This document shows, piece by piece, positions 1 through 4,989 of a DNA stretch of 5,370 nt. The notes under the pieces were generated by a model. The model searched no databases. It was given only the letters and a program-made list of their open reading frames with translations, and was not told the origin of the DNA. The stretch is from Treponema sp. GTDB lineage: Bacteria; Spirochaetota; Spirochaetia; Treponematales; Treponemataceae. A program made the position numbers and the translations under genes. The stretch's first letter is position 1, and the number at the start of each line of letters is the position of its first letter. The stretch lies in assembly GCA_017453705.1 (NCBI GenBank), contig JAFTEK010000260.1:1-5370 (forward strand), given 5' to 3'.

Positions 1-360
1 ACGCTGGACGACCCCGCGGAAAGGCGGCAGGGCATACTGGACTGGGCGGCAGAGGCCGACTACCGCTACATAATAGAAAACGACAACTCCACAAGCACAA
101 GCCTTGACTCAACATTCAAGGGCGCGGACAGCAAGGACAAGGTTATATACCTGAACACCTTCTCCAACCTCCTGTGCAAGGGCCTGTCCGTCGCTTGGAT
201 GGTGCTGCCCGACAAGCTCCTGGCGGAATACAAGGAAGCCTTCGGAGAATATGAAAGCCAGCTCTCCTACCTGGATCAGCTGGCACTCACGATGTTCCTG
301 GACAAGGGCTACATGGACAACTACCTGGAGAGCGTCCAGGGCGGCGGTGAAGAACTGTAG
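1..360 (+). CDS. C-terminal part of a MocR/PdxR-like (GntR plus aminotransferase-like) transcriptional regulator, PLP site degenerate
   Basis: The reading frame is open from the window edge to TAG at 358-360 and gives 119 residues; the 5' part, including any DNA-binding domain, lies outside. The order of motifs matches the fold-type I aminotransferase domain of MocR regulators. YRYIIENDN (residues 21-29) sits where the family has an acidic EDDYDSE block. KVIYLNTFSNLLCKGLSVAWMVLP (47-70) sits where the family reads VIYLGTFSK-LAPGLR-GY. LDQLALTMFLDKGYMDNYL (91-109) corresponds to the QAALA-FI-EGH helix. The lysine that normally binds PLP is Asn56 (codon 166-168), the phosphate-binding Arg is Ser63, and the Tyr of the acidic block is Asn29. 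The protein also ends about 10 residues after the EGH-like helix, where relatives usually continue for roughly 100 more. I infer a regulator that does not bind PLP covalently, or a decaying gene. An ordinary aminotransferase is less likely for the same reasons. Confidence 0.72.
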   Translation, partial: TLDDPAERRQGILDWAAEADYRYIIENDNSTSTSLDSTFKGADSKDKVIYLNTFSNLLCKGLSVAWMVLPDKLLAEYKEAFGEYESQLSYLDQLALTMFLDKGYMDNYLESVQGGGEEL

Positions 361-375
361 TTGAAACCCACCAAT

Positions 376-438
376 GGGAACTGTTCGGGAACTGGCTTGG
401 ACAACGCCAGTAGCTTCCCTGGCAGTTCCAGAGTTCCC
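376..438. other. Long imperfect hairpin downstream of the MocR-like gene; possible transcript end
   Basis: GGGAACT (376-382) pairs with AGTTCCC (432-438), and inside it GGAACTG (388-394) pairs with CAGTTCC (423-429). A smaller apical stem forms around GCTTGG/CCA-AGC (395-414). The arms also contain a direct repeat, GGGAACTG at 376-383 and 387-394. The hairpin begins 15 bases after the stop of the upstream gene, as an intrinsic terminator would. However, the + strand continues with TAAAAAAA rather than a T tract, and on the - strand the T7 tract comes before the hairpin. It is therefore not a canonical Rho-independent terminator in either direction. It could act in 3'-end protection or Rho-assisted termination, or be a remnant of a mobile element end. 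Confidence 0.5.
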
Positions 439-465
439 TAAAAAAACTGACGATTAAAGAACTTT

Positions 466-696
466 ATGTAACAGACCTGTTTTACTGGCAGTGAACAACT
501 ACAAAATGTTCCAATGTAACGCACTTGTTTTTGTCCCAGTGAACAACTACAAAATGTTCTAATGTAACGCAGCTGTTTGTTCCAATATACAACCACAAAA
601 CATTCCAATGTAACGCGGTTGTTTATTCTAATATACAACTACAAAATGTTCCAATGTAACGCACTTGTTTTTGTTCCAGTGTAACAGACCTGTTTT
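466..696. repeat. Array of ~10 alternating 23-25 bp subunits with GTT/AAC dyads
   Basis: The motif TGTTCCAATGTAAC, or a one- or two-base variant, occurs at 507-520, 555-568, 601-614, 647-660 and 672-685, with spacings of 48, 46, 46 and 25 bp. Between these lie related subunits carrying AGTGAACAAC or AATATACAAC (ends at 499, 547, 593 and 639), so two diverged subunit types alternate. The core GTTnCAnTGnAAC is a near-palindrome in which five of six symmetric pairs match. The two ends of the array carry the same 17 bp, TGTAACAGACCTGTTTT (467-483 and 680-696), with the dyad AACAGnnCTGTT. The 46-48 bp spacing is not a multiple of three throughout, so a peptide repeat is not being conserved. The right end overlaps the stop codon of the RNA ligase gene, so the array would form its 3' untranslated region. 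It may bind a dimeric protein repeatedly, be a VNTR-like element, or be transcribed as a structured tail. I do not recognise it as a named family. Confidence 0.85.
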
Positions 697-1355
697 CAAT
701 CGACCTTGTAGTCCTTAACTCCGTCCACAAAATCCTTGACCTTGACTTTGCAGATGATTCTTTCCCCTGTGTTGGTGTACATCTCGACAGGTGCCCTCAA
801 GACAAGGCCTTCCATCTTCTTTGTGGGATCCAGCCTGGACATGGGGCGTGACTTGACGAATTCTATCGCCTCGTCGAGGGTCATCATCTCCTCGTAGGGC
901 GTTATCAGGGCGAGTTTTGCCGCAATCTCCCTGACAGGCTCCCGGTTGTAGAAGGTGCCGCCCTCGTTCTGCACGTCGTACATGATGAAATTGCCTTCCG
1001 GGAAACCGTAGTGCACGTTGTAGTCCTTTGAGATTCCCTCCCCGTAAATCGTCACCGGCGTGTCAGAGAATATCTCCTCTATCACGGACTCGAATTCCGC
1101 AGTCGCGAAGTTGGCCTTGAGGTAGTCCAGGTACCTCGGGCAGAACTCCGACTTCTCCGTGTGCCCGACGAAGGAAATCCTCTCGCCGTCCCATACGATA
1201 CCGACGCTCGTTCCGTCAATCTTCTCCGACGCATGGAACTTCACGCCCCGCAAGTGCTCCACCCAGGGCTTTGCGTAAATCGAAGGGTCAACAAGGCGGT
1301 CCTTCGGGGTCTTGCGGCCAAAAGGAGCGGAAATCTTTGGAAAGTTATGAGCCAT
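696..1355 (-). CDS. Minimal RNA ligase (Rnl2-like, nucleotidyltransferase core only)
   Basis: This 219-residue protein carries the ordered motifs of the covalent nucleotidyltransferase superfamily. Motif I is EKIDGTS (44-50) with Lys45 as the expected AMP acceptor. Motif III is TIYGEGIS (102-109), with IIIa around NFIMYDVQ (122-129). Motif IV is EGLVLRA (182-188), and motif V is ICKVKVKDF (201-209) with Lys203/Lys205. This suits an ATP-dependent RNA ligase of the Pfam RNA_ligase type, which adenylates itself, transfers AMP to a 5'-phosphate and seals a 3'-OH. T4 Rnl2 has about 330 residues with an extra C-terminal domain; here the protein ends just after motif V. The start was taken at ATG 1355-1353 because AAAGAGGAGG lies five bases upstream; extension to 1394 would bury that site. 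No kinase/phosphatase, RtcB or Hen1 partner is visible, and the gene is divergent from argA. A DNA or cap-type nucleotidyltransferase is possible but fits less well. The stop codon touches the repeat array. Confidence 0.85.
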   Translation of the reverse strand: MAHNFPKISAPFGRKTPKDRLVDPSIYAKPWVEHLRGVKFHASEKIDGTSVGIVWDGERISFVGHTEKSEFCPRYLDYLKANFATAEFESVIEEIFSDTPVTIYGEGISKDYNVHYGFPEGNFIMYDVQNEGGTFYNREPVREIAAKLALITPYEEMMTLDEAIEFVKSRPMSRLDPTKKMEGLVLRAPVEMYTNTGERIICKVKVKDFVDGVKDYKVD

Positions 1356-1360
1356 ATCAT

Positions 1361-1370
1361 CCTCCTCTTT
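1361..1370 (-). promoter_or_regulatory. Strong ribosome binding site that fixes the RNA ligase start
   Basis: On the - strand this reads AAAGAGGAGG and is followed by the five-base spacer ATGAT and then the ATG at 1355-1353. The match to the anti-Shine-Dalgarno sequence is nearly ideal, so this start is preferred over the 13-codon-longer reading. Confidence 0.85.
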
Positions 1371-1438
1371 GATTCTCACGTTTGATTCGTGCAAGCCAGT
1401 TGCAGAAGCAACCTAAGTCTAGCACAAATCACCCTTCT

Positions 1439-1468
1439 ATTCTATAATGGAACCATGCTCCAAGACAA
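1439..1468 (-). promoter_or_regulatory. Candidate sigma70-type promoter for the RNA ligase gene
   Basis: Read on the - strand, TTGTCT (1468-1463, 4 of 6 matches to TTGACA) is followed by 18 bases and TAGAAT (1444-1439, 5 of 6 matches to TATAAT). Transcription would begin near 1432 and leave a leader of about 75 bases before the ligase ATG. The -10 element overlaps the candidate argA -10, so the two promoters would compete for polymerase. Confidence 0.4.
1443..1448 (+). promoter_or_regulatory. Candidate -10 box for argA, placing +1 at the argA ATG
   Basis: A perfect TATAAT ends six bases before the A of the argA ATG at 1455. A start site seven bases after the hexamer would fall on that A, giving a leaderless mRNA. 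No Shine-Dalgarno sequence precedes the ATG: the only purines are GGAA directly beside it. The -35 region is weak (CTAGCA at 1419-1424, three matches, 18 bp spacing). Confidence 0.45.
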
Positions 1469-2849
1469 ATCCCCATCCACCCCCATGAGCACCCGCGACA
1501 GGGCAGCCAGCATCCGGGACGTGATTCGATACATAGACCGCTTCAGGGACGCGCTGCTCGTGATATACCTGGACGGAAAGCTTCTGGATCAGGGGGTCTT
1601 CCTTTCCCACATCAAGGACATAGCCCTGCTCCACCGGGCGGGCCTGCGCATAATCATCGTGCCGGGCGCGGCGGACAGGATAGATGCCGTCCTCAGCGGC
1701 TCACAGATAAAGTGGCGCGTCCATGACGGCTGCCGTGTCACGGACGCGGAGGCAATGCCGCTGATTAAGATGGCCGCCTTTGACGTGTCCAACCAGGTGA
1801 TGACCGCCCTCGCGGGCGAAAAAGTCCCCGCCCTCATAGGCAACTGGGTTCGCGCCAGGGGCAGGGGGGTGCTGGCGGGATTTGACTGGGGGACGGTGGG
1901 CGACATAGACCGGGTGGACGCGGCTTCGCTGGGCAAGGTTCTGGAGGACGGCTTTGTCCCCATATTCCCTTGCATAGGCTGGTCGCTGGCCGGAAAGCCA
2001 TACAACATCTCATCCATGCTCCTGGCCGAAAAAATCGCCAGCCACCTCAACGCCGACAAGCTCTTCTATCTGGTGCCGGACGTGCGGATAACTTCCGAAA
2101 GTTACACCATACCGGAAGGTCTGGGACTTTCCGATGACGGAACTGTTCCCGCCCTCAGCCTTGACGAGCTGGATTCCTTCATTGCATTGAACTTCCCATC
2201 GGACGATAGCCGCACATCTGAACGAACGGTCAATATGCAGAACGGAAAGGCCGGCGACAAAATCGCCGAGCTGCTCACGATTGCCCGCCGTGCCTGTTCT
2301 TCCGGTGTCGCCCGCGTCCACTTATTGGACGGCTCGATGGAAGGCACCCTGCCCTGTGAAATATTCTCGGACTTCGGCTCAGGAACAATGGTGTACGTGA
2401 GGGACTACGGCCGCATCCGCGACATGGAGAGCGATGACATACCTGCCGTCCTGACGCTCATGCAGCCCTTCGTGGACAAAGGCATCCTGCTGCCGCGCAG
2501 CAAGCAGTCCCTGCAAGACCAGCTTTCCCATTACATCGTCTACGAGCTGGACGGAGCCATCCGGGCTTGCGCCGCACTGGTTCCGTACAGCGACGGACAG
2601 ATGGAGATAGCAGGCATAGCGGTGGAAAAGTCATGCTCCAGCCTGGGGATAGGGCAGAAACTCGTAGAATTCCTGATAAAGCGCGCGAAAAAATCCAAGG
2701 CGGCCGGCGTGTTCCTGCTCACGACCCAGACCTCGGACTGGTTCGAGGGAATGGGGTTCAAGCTGTCCAGCCTGTCCTCCATCCCGGAGCAGCGCAAGGC
2801 TATCTGGACCCCGGAGCGGGGTTCCGTTGTCTACAGGCTGGAAGGCTAG
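1455..2849 (+). CDS. argA: N-acetylglutamate synthase (amino-acid N-acetyltransferase)
   Basis: The enzyme transfers an acetyl group from acetyl-CoA to L-glutamate, the first committed step of arginine synthesis in the cytoplasm. The 464-residue protein aligns by eye along the whole length of Escherichia coli ArgA (443 residues). The amino-acid kinase fold (about 33-295) shows LLVIYLDGKLL, LLHRAGLRIIIVPGA, RVTDAEAM and YNISSMLLAEKIASHLNADK. The catalytic lysine of true acetylglutamate kinase is absent (VIYLDG in place of VIK-GG), as in other ArgA proteins, where this domain senses arginine. The GNAT domain (about 318-464) shows IRDMESDDIPAVLTLM, GILLPRS, AACAALVPYS-like IRACAALVPYS, SSLGIGQKLVEFLI (acetyl-CoA loop) and LTTQTSDWFEGMGF. 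ATG 1455 is preferred because of the TATAAT placed for a leaderless transcript; ATG 1485 is an alternative that would also keep both domains, and GTG 1389 is less likely. The gene stands alone, divergent from the RNA ligase and convergent with the diguanylate cyclase. Feedback control by arginine is expected from the family. Confidence 0.93.
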   Translation: MLQDKSPSTPMSTRDRAASIRDVIRYIDRFRDALLVIYLDGKLLDQGVFLSHIKDIALLHRAGLRIIIVPGAADRIDAVLSGSQIKWRVHDGCRVTDAEAMPLIKMAAFDVSNQVMTALAGEKVPALIGNWVRARGRGVLAGFDWGTVGDIDRVDAASLGKVLEDGFVPIFPCIGWSLAGKPYNISSMLLAEKIASHLNADKLFYLVPDVRITSESYTIPEGLGLSDDGTVPALSLDELDSFIALNFPSDDSRTSERTVNMQNGKAGDKIAELLTIARRACSSGVARVHLLDGSMEGTLPCEIFSDFGSGTMVYVRDYGRIRDMESDDIPAVLTLMQPFVDKGILLPRSKQSLQDQLSHYIVYELDGAIRACAALVPYSDGQMEIAGIAVEKSCSSLGIGQKLVEFLIKRAKKSKAAGVFLLTTQTSDWFEGMGFKLSSLSSIPEQRKAIWTPERGSVVYRLEG

Positions 2850-2884
2850 TCGCCCAGGGAAACGCCGGGCGAAGAACGCCCCCT

Positions 2885-2995
2885 GGCAACCGCCAAGGCA
2901 ACCGCCGAAGTGCCCCGACCACCGAGGCACCCACCCCATGGCAACCGCCAGGGCTACTGCCGAGGCCCCCGACCGCCAAGGCTACCGCCGGGGCC
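2885..2995. repeat. GC-rich imperfect 55 bp tandem duplication between convergent genes
   Basis: The segment 2885-2939 is repeated imperfectly at 2940-2994. Each copy starts with two 12 bp subrepeats of the form GGCnACnGCCRR (2885, 2897, 2940, 2952), and a further GGCTACCGCCGG lies at 2980. In the argA frame beyond its TAG, the first copy would encode ATAKATAEVP; in another frame the second copy would encode ATARATAEAP. GGCCCC (2964-2969) and GGGGCC (2990-2995) could close a GC hairpin, and CGCCC/GGGCG at 2851-2855 and 2867-2871 another, but neither has a T tract. The segment fills most of the 146 bp gap after argA and abuts the stop of the diguanylate cyclase gene. Confidence 0.75.
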
Positions 2996-3868
2996 CTAGC
3001 CACGCGGCTGACTGGCATGGTGCTCCCTCTTCTGCTCATACATGCGGGAATCCGCCAGGTTTATCGCATCCGTAAGGCTCATGCCGGCATCCGTGAGCGT
3101 GACCGCCCCAAGGGATACGCTCATCTGAACGCTCTCCACCTTGCACGAGCTGAAAGCCTGTTCCAACTTGCCAATGAGAGACCTGCCCTCTTCCTCTCCG
3201 CAGGACCCAATGATTATAAGGAACTCATCGCCCCCCGTGCGGTAAATGGCCGCCGTTTCCGGCAGAACGTCCTGCATGATCTTGCTGCCCGCCTTAAGGT
3301 AACTGTCCCCGGCATCATGCCCGTAGTTGTCGTTAAGAACCTTGAGCTTGTCAAAGTCGGCGGAAATAACCGTGAGCGGCAGGCTGGCCGTGGGGAAAGG
3401 CTGTGACAGCCAGAGCATAAGGCTGGCCCTGTTCCTAAGCCCCGTAAGGGCGTCCGTGCTGCTTAGGTATTCCAGCCTTTGCCGCAGCACAGTCTCCTGC
3501 GTTATGTCGGTAACAACCCCGACTACGCCTATTATCCTGTCCTCGCCAGTAGACTCGTCCGTGCTGTGAACCGCCCTCTTCTGGATTTTGTAATAATAGA
3601 TGTCGCTCCCGAATTTCATCCGGCTGACGTACTCCATCTCACCGCCGGTCCTGAGCAGCTCCTTGTCTTCCTTGTAATACTGCTCCCCCAGCTCCTTTTG
3701 AACCTGCACCTCCAGATCCGTCTTGCCGATAATCGTAAAATCCGGCCTTCCTGCCGTGTTAAGCATGGAGCACAGGTGGCTGGCATAGAAATATCTACAT
3801 TCCGTGTCCTTGAAGAACACGTTCCCCGGTATCGCGTTTATAATAGCCTTAAGCTGCTGTGCATTCAT
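2996..3868 (-). CDS. PAS-GGDEF diguanylate cyclase
   Basis: The protein (290 residues) is predicted to condense two GTP into cyclic di-GMP in the cytoplasm, with activity set by an N-terminal sensor. Residues 5-123 look like a PAS domain: LKAIINAIPGNVFFKD at the start and IIGVVGVVTDIT before the linker QETVLRQRLEYL. The GGDEF domain follows: DALTGLRNR (139-147), metal-binding ADFDKLKVLND (Asp171, Asp173, Asn179), GHDAGD (184-188) and an intact GGDEF at 212-216. The inhibitory RxxD motif that would lie five residues before GGDEF is replaced by PETA (203-206), so canonical product inhibition is not expected. No membrane segments are seen. ATG 3868-3866 was chosen because GGAAGGTGA lies just upstream; a GTG two codons earlier would leave no room for it. 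The gene converges on argA and follows the glycosyltransferase at a distance of 293 bp, so it probably has its own promoter. Confidence 0.95.
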   Translation of the reverse strand: MNAQQLKAIINAIPGNVFFKDTECRYFYASHLCSMLNTAGRPDFTIIGKTDLEVQVQKELGEQYYKEDKELLRTGGEMEYVSRMKFGSDIYYYKIQKRAVHSTDESTGEDRIIGVVGVVTDITQETVLRQRLEYLSSTDALTGLRNRASLMLWLSQPFPTASLPLTVISADFDKLKVLNDNYGHDAGDSYLKAGSKIMQDVLPETAAIYRTGGDEFLIIIGSCGEEEGRSLIGKLEQAFSSCKVESVQMSVSLGAVTLTDAGMSLTDAINLADSRMYEQKREHHASQPRG

Positions 3869-3870
3869 GC

Positions 3871-3880
3871 TCACCTTCCT
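3871..3880 (-). promoter_or_regulatory. Ribosome binding site of the diguanylate cyclase gene
   Basis: The - strand reads AGGAAGGTGA followed by GC and the ATG at 3868-3866. The GGAAGG core lies about five bases from this ATG and would overlap the upstream GTG, which decides the start. Confidence 0.65.
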
Positions 3881-3890
3881 TTTCCCCCCT

Positions 3891-3899
3891 TATATAACA
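3891..3899 (-). promoter_or_regulatory. Weak candidate extended -10 promoter for the diguanylate cyclase gene
   Basis: The - strand reads TG-T-TATATA (3899-3891), an extended -10 arrangement with four matches to TATAAT. Transcription would start near 3884, only about 16 bases before the ATG and just ahead of the ribosome binding site. I could not find a good -35 element, so this rests on the extended -10 only. Confidence 0.3.
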
Positions 3900-4161
3900 A
3901 GCATAACACTGAACAGCCTAAAAAGCTAGGGTTTTAAACCAATCAGCAGGGCTTTATGTGCCTTTATATATGGAAAAATACGTCAACTGTATTACCCAAG
4001 AACAGCCTTACATAAAATATTATTTATTCTTTTGAGCAAGGATTTTGGTCTGGTATCTTTTCAGGCAAAAGTCTTGTAAAAATGTGAAATTTCCAACAGC
4101 AGAGGCAGTTTCAAAGAGTCACTTTCAACTGTCCAGACGGTTTTTTGAAATTGCCCATGCA

Positions 4162-4959
4162 CTAATTATAGGCTCCAAACAGATTTTTTATCAGGATTTT
4201 CATCAGGTTCCAGTTTCCTCTGAAAAAACTAATTTTTGTCGGGGGCTTCTCGCCTTTCGGGTACGCGCGTGTTACGGGGATTTCGCAAGCCTTAAAGCCT
4301 AGCTGTGTAGCCCGGACTGACAGATACGCCAAAAGTTCGTAAGACACGAAAACATCGCGGAAAATGCTCACACGCTCATCAAAAAGATAACTCGCCGAAT
4401 ACGCGCGGTATGCGTTCGTTGTATCAGTAAAGCGATGTCGTGCAGTGAGCGAAATGACAGGGGCATGAATGAGCTTTACTGAAAGCAAGCGGAAAAGCGG
4501 CGTGTTTATTGCCTGTCCGCCCTTGATGAATCGTGAGCCTTGAACCAAATCATAGCCTTCTTCAAGTTTTTCAATGAATTTTGGAATGTCCTCGATTGAG
4601 TCTTTGTTGTTGCCATCGATTGTGATTATGCCCTTGTAGCCGCGTTCTTTCGCAAACCAAAAGCCCATTCTGAGCTGCGCCCCCTGCTTGCCAGCCCCAG
4701 CCTTTACAAGCAGCGTATTCACATCAAGGGCTTTTAAAGTTTCTTCATCGGTACAACCGTCAGTTGAGCCGCCGTCGCAAATGATGATGTCCGCGACACC
4801 GGCAATATTCGCAGATTTTGCGCGCGTCAATTCCGCGTGAATGCGCTTGCCTTCGTTGATTATTGGAATCAGAACGGCGTAGTCTTTTTGCTTGGACGCA
4901 TATTCTGAGCAGGCGAAAGTTGGCACGCAAGAAATGTTTTCATAAGTTTTGCTGTTCAC
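4162..4959 (-). CDS. Family 2 glycosyltransferase (polyprenyl-phosphate or polysaccharide type)
   Basis: The 265-residue protein has a GT-A fold of the GT2/dolichyl-phosphate-mannose-synthase-like kind. Visible blocks in order are AVLIPIINEGKRI (28-40, nucleotide-binding start), IIICDGGSTDG (58-68), GKQGAQLRMGFWFAKERGYKGII (90-112), the metal/nucleotide region TIDGNNKDSIEDI (113-125) in place of the more usual DADLSH-type signature, LVQGSRFIKGG (138-148), TDTTNAYRAY (178-187) and FVSYELLAYLSVRA (204-217) ahead of GFKACEIPV. No transmembrane segment follows, so it is probably a soluble or peripheral enzyme acting on the cytoplasmic face. The sugar donor and acceptor cannot be read from the sequence. 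The start is GTG 4959-4957, supported by AAGGAG five bases upstream. It lies 30 bp after the acyltransferase gene on the same strand, so the two probably share an mRNA for surface glycan synthesis. Its base composition is more AT-rich than argA and the RNA ligase. Confidence 0.9.
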   Translation of the reverse strand: MNSKTYENISCVPTFACSEYASKQKDYAVLIPIINEGKRIHAELTRAKSANIAGVADIIICDGGSTDGCTDEETLKALDVNTLLVKAGAGKQGAQLRMGFWFAKERGYKGIITIDGNNKDSIEDIPKFIEKLEEGYDLVQGSRFIKGGQAINTPLFRLLSVKLIHAPVISLTARHRFTDTTNAYRAYSASYLFDERVSIFRDVFVSYELLAYLSVRATQLGFKACEIPVTRAYPKGEKPPTKISFFRGNWNLMKILIKNLFGAYN

Positions 4960-4964
4960 AAAAA

Positions 4965-4970
4965 CTCCTT
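4965..4970 (-). promoter_or_regulatory. Ribosome binding site supporting a GTG start for the glycosyltransferase
   Basis: The - strand reads AAGGAG, then TTTTT, then the GTG at 4959-4957. This is the reason for accepting a GTG start codon. The site lies within the 30 bp gap after the upstream stop codon, consistent with translation from a shared transcript. Confidence 0.75.
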
Positions 4971-4989
4971 CAAGCTTAAATAGGCATTT

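Larger units (their letters stand above)
3869..4161. other. AT-rich intergenic spacer upstream of the diguanylate cyclase gene
   Basis: This stretch is much more AT-rich than the genes to its left. It contains the perfect odd palindrome GGTTTTAAACC (3930-3940), the 9 bp direct repeat GAACAGCCT (3911-3919 and 4000-4008), and an imperfect stem formed by CAGTT-AAAG (4106-4116) and CTTT-AACTG (4122-4131). The stem lies about 30 bases after the glycosyltransferase stop but has no adjacent T tract in that direction. I see no convincing gene or intrinsic terminator here. Confidence 0.5.

Noticed and set aside
438..638. Small - strand protein with repeated cysteine/tyrosine-rich segments
   Set aside because: It is the translation of the DNA repeat array. 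Repeat spacings of 46 bp break the frame, and no ribosome binding site precedes it.
466..696. CRISPR array
   Set aside because: The conserved core is only about 14 bp, the sequences between cores are themselves related to one another, the spacing varies between 46 and 48 bp and drops to 25 bp, and no cas gene is present.
696..1394. Longer RNA ligase starting 13 codons upstream at 1394
   Set aside because: The near-perfect ribosome binding site at 1361-1370 would lie inside the coding sequence, and the added residues match no part of the ligase motifs.
1389..1454. N-terminal extension of argA from GTG 1389
   Set aside because: It has no ribosome binding site, contains the TATAAT box, and adds 22 residues not expected for ArgA.
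1589..2059. 156-codon open frame on the - strand inside argA
   Set aside because: It is antisense to a convincingly coding region, has no recognisable motif, and is a typical shadow frame in GC-rich DNA.
2567..3406. 279-codon open frame on the + strand spanning the argA end and the cyclase gene
   Set aside because: It overlaps two well-supported genes and crosses the GC-rich repeat. Its composition (Arg/Pro/Gly/Ala-rich) is that of a frame-shifted shadow.
4106..4146. Intrinsic terminator on the + strand (stem at 4106-4131 and T6 at 4141-4146)
   Set aside because: The T tract lies nine bases after the stem, the stem has an internal mismatch and bulge, and no + strand gene ends here.
4045..4302. 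85-codon open frame on the + strand at the end of the glycosyltransferase
   Set aside because: About half of it is antisense to the glycosyltransferase, no family motif is visible, and no clear ribosome binding site is present. The non-overlapping part (4045-4161) could still be a small gene remnant, but nothing supports it.
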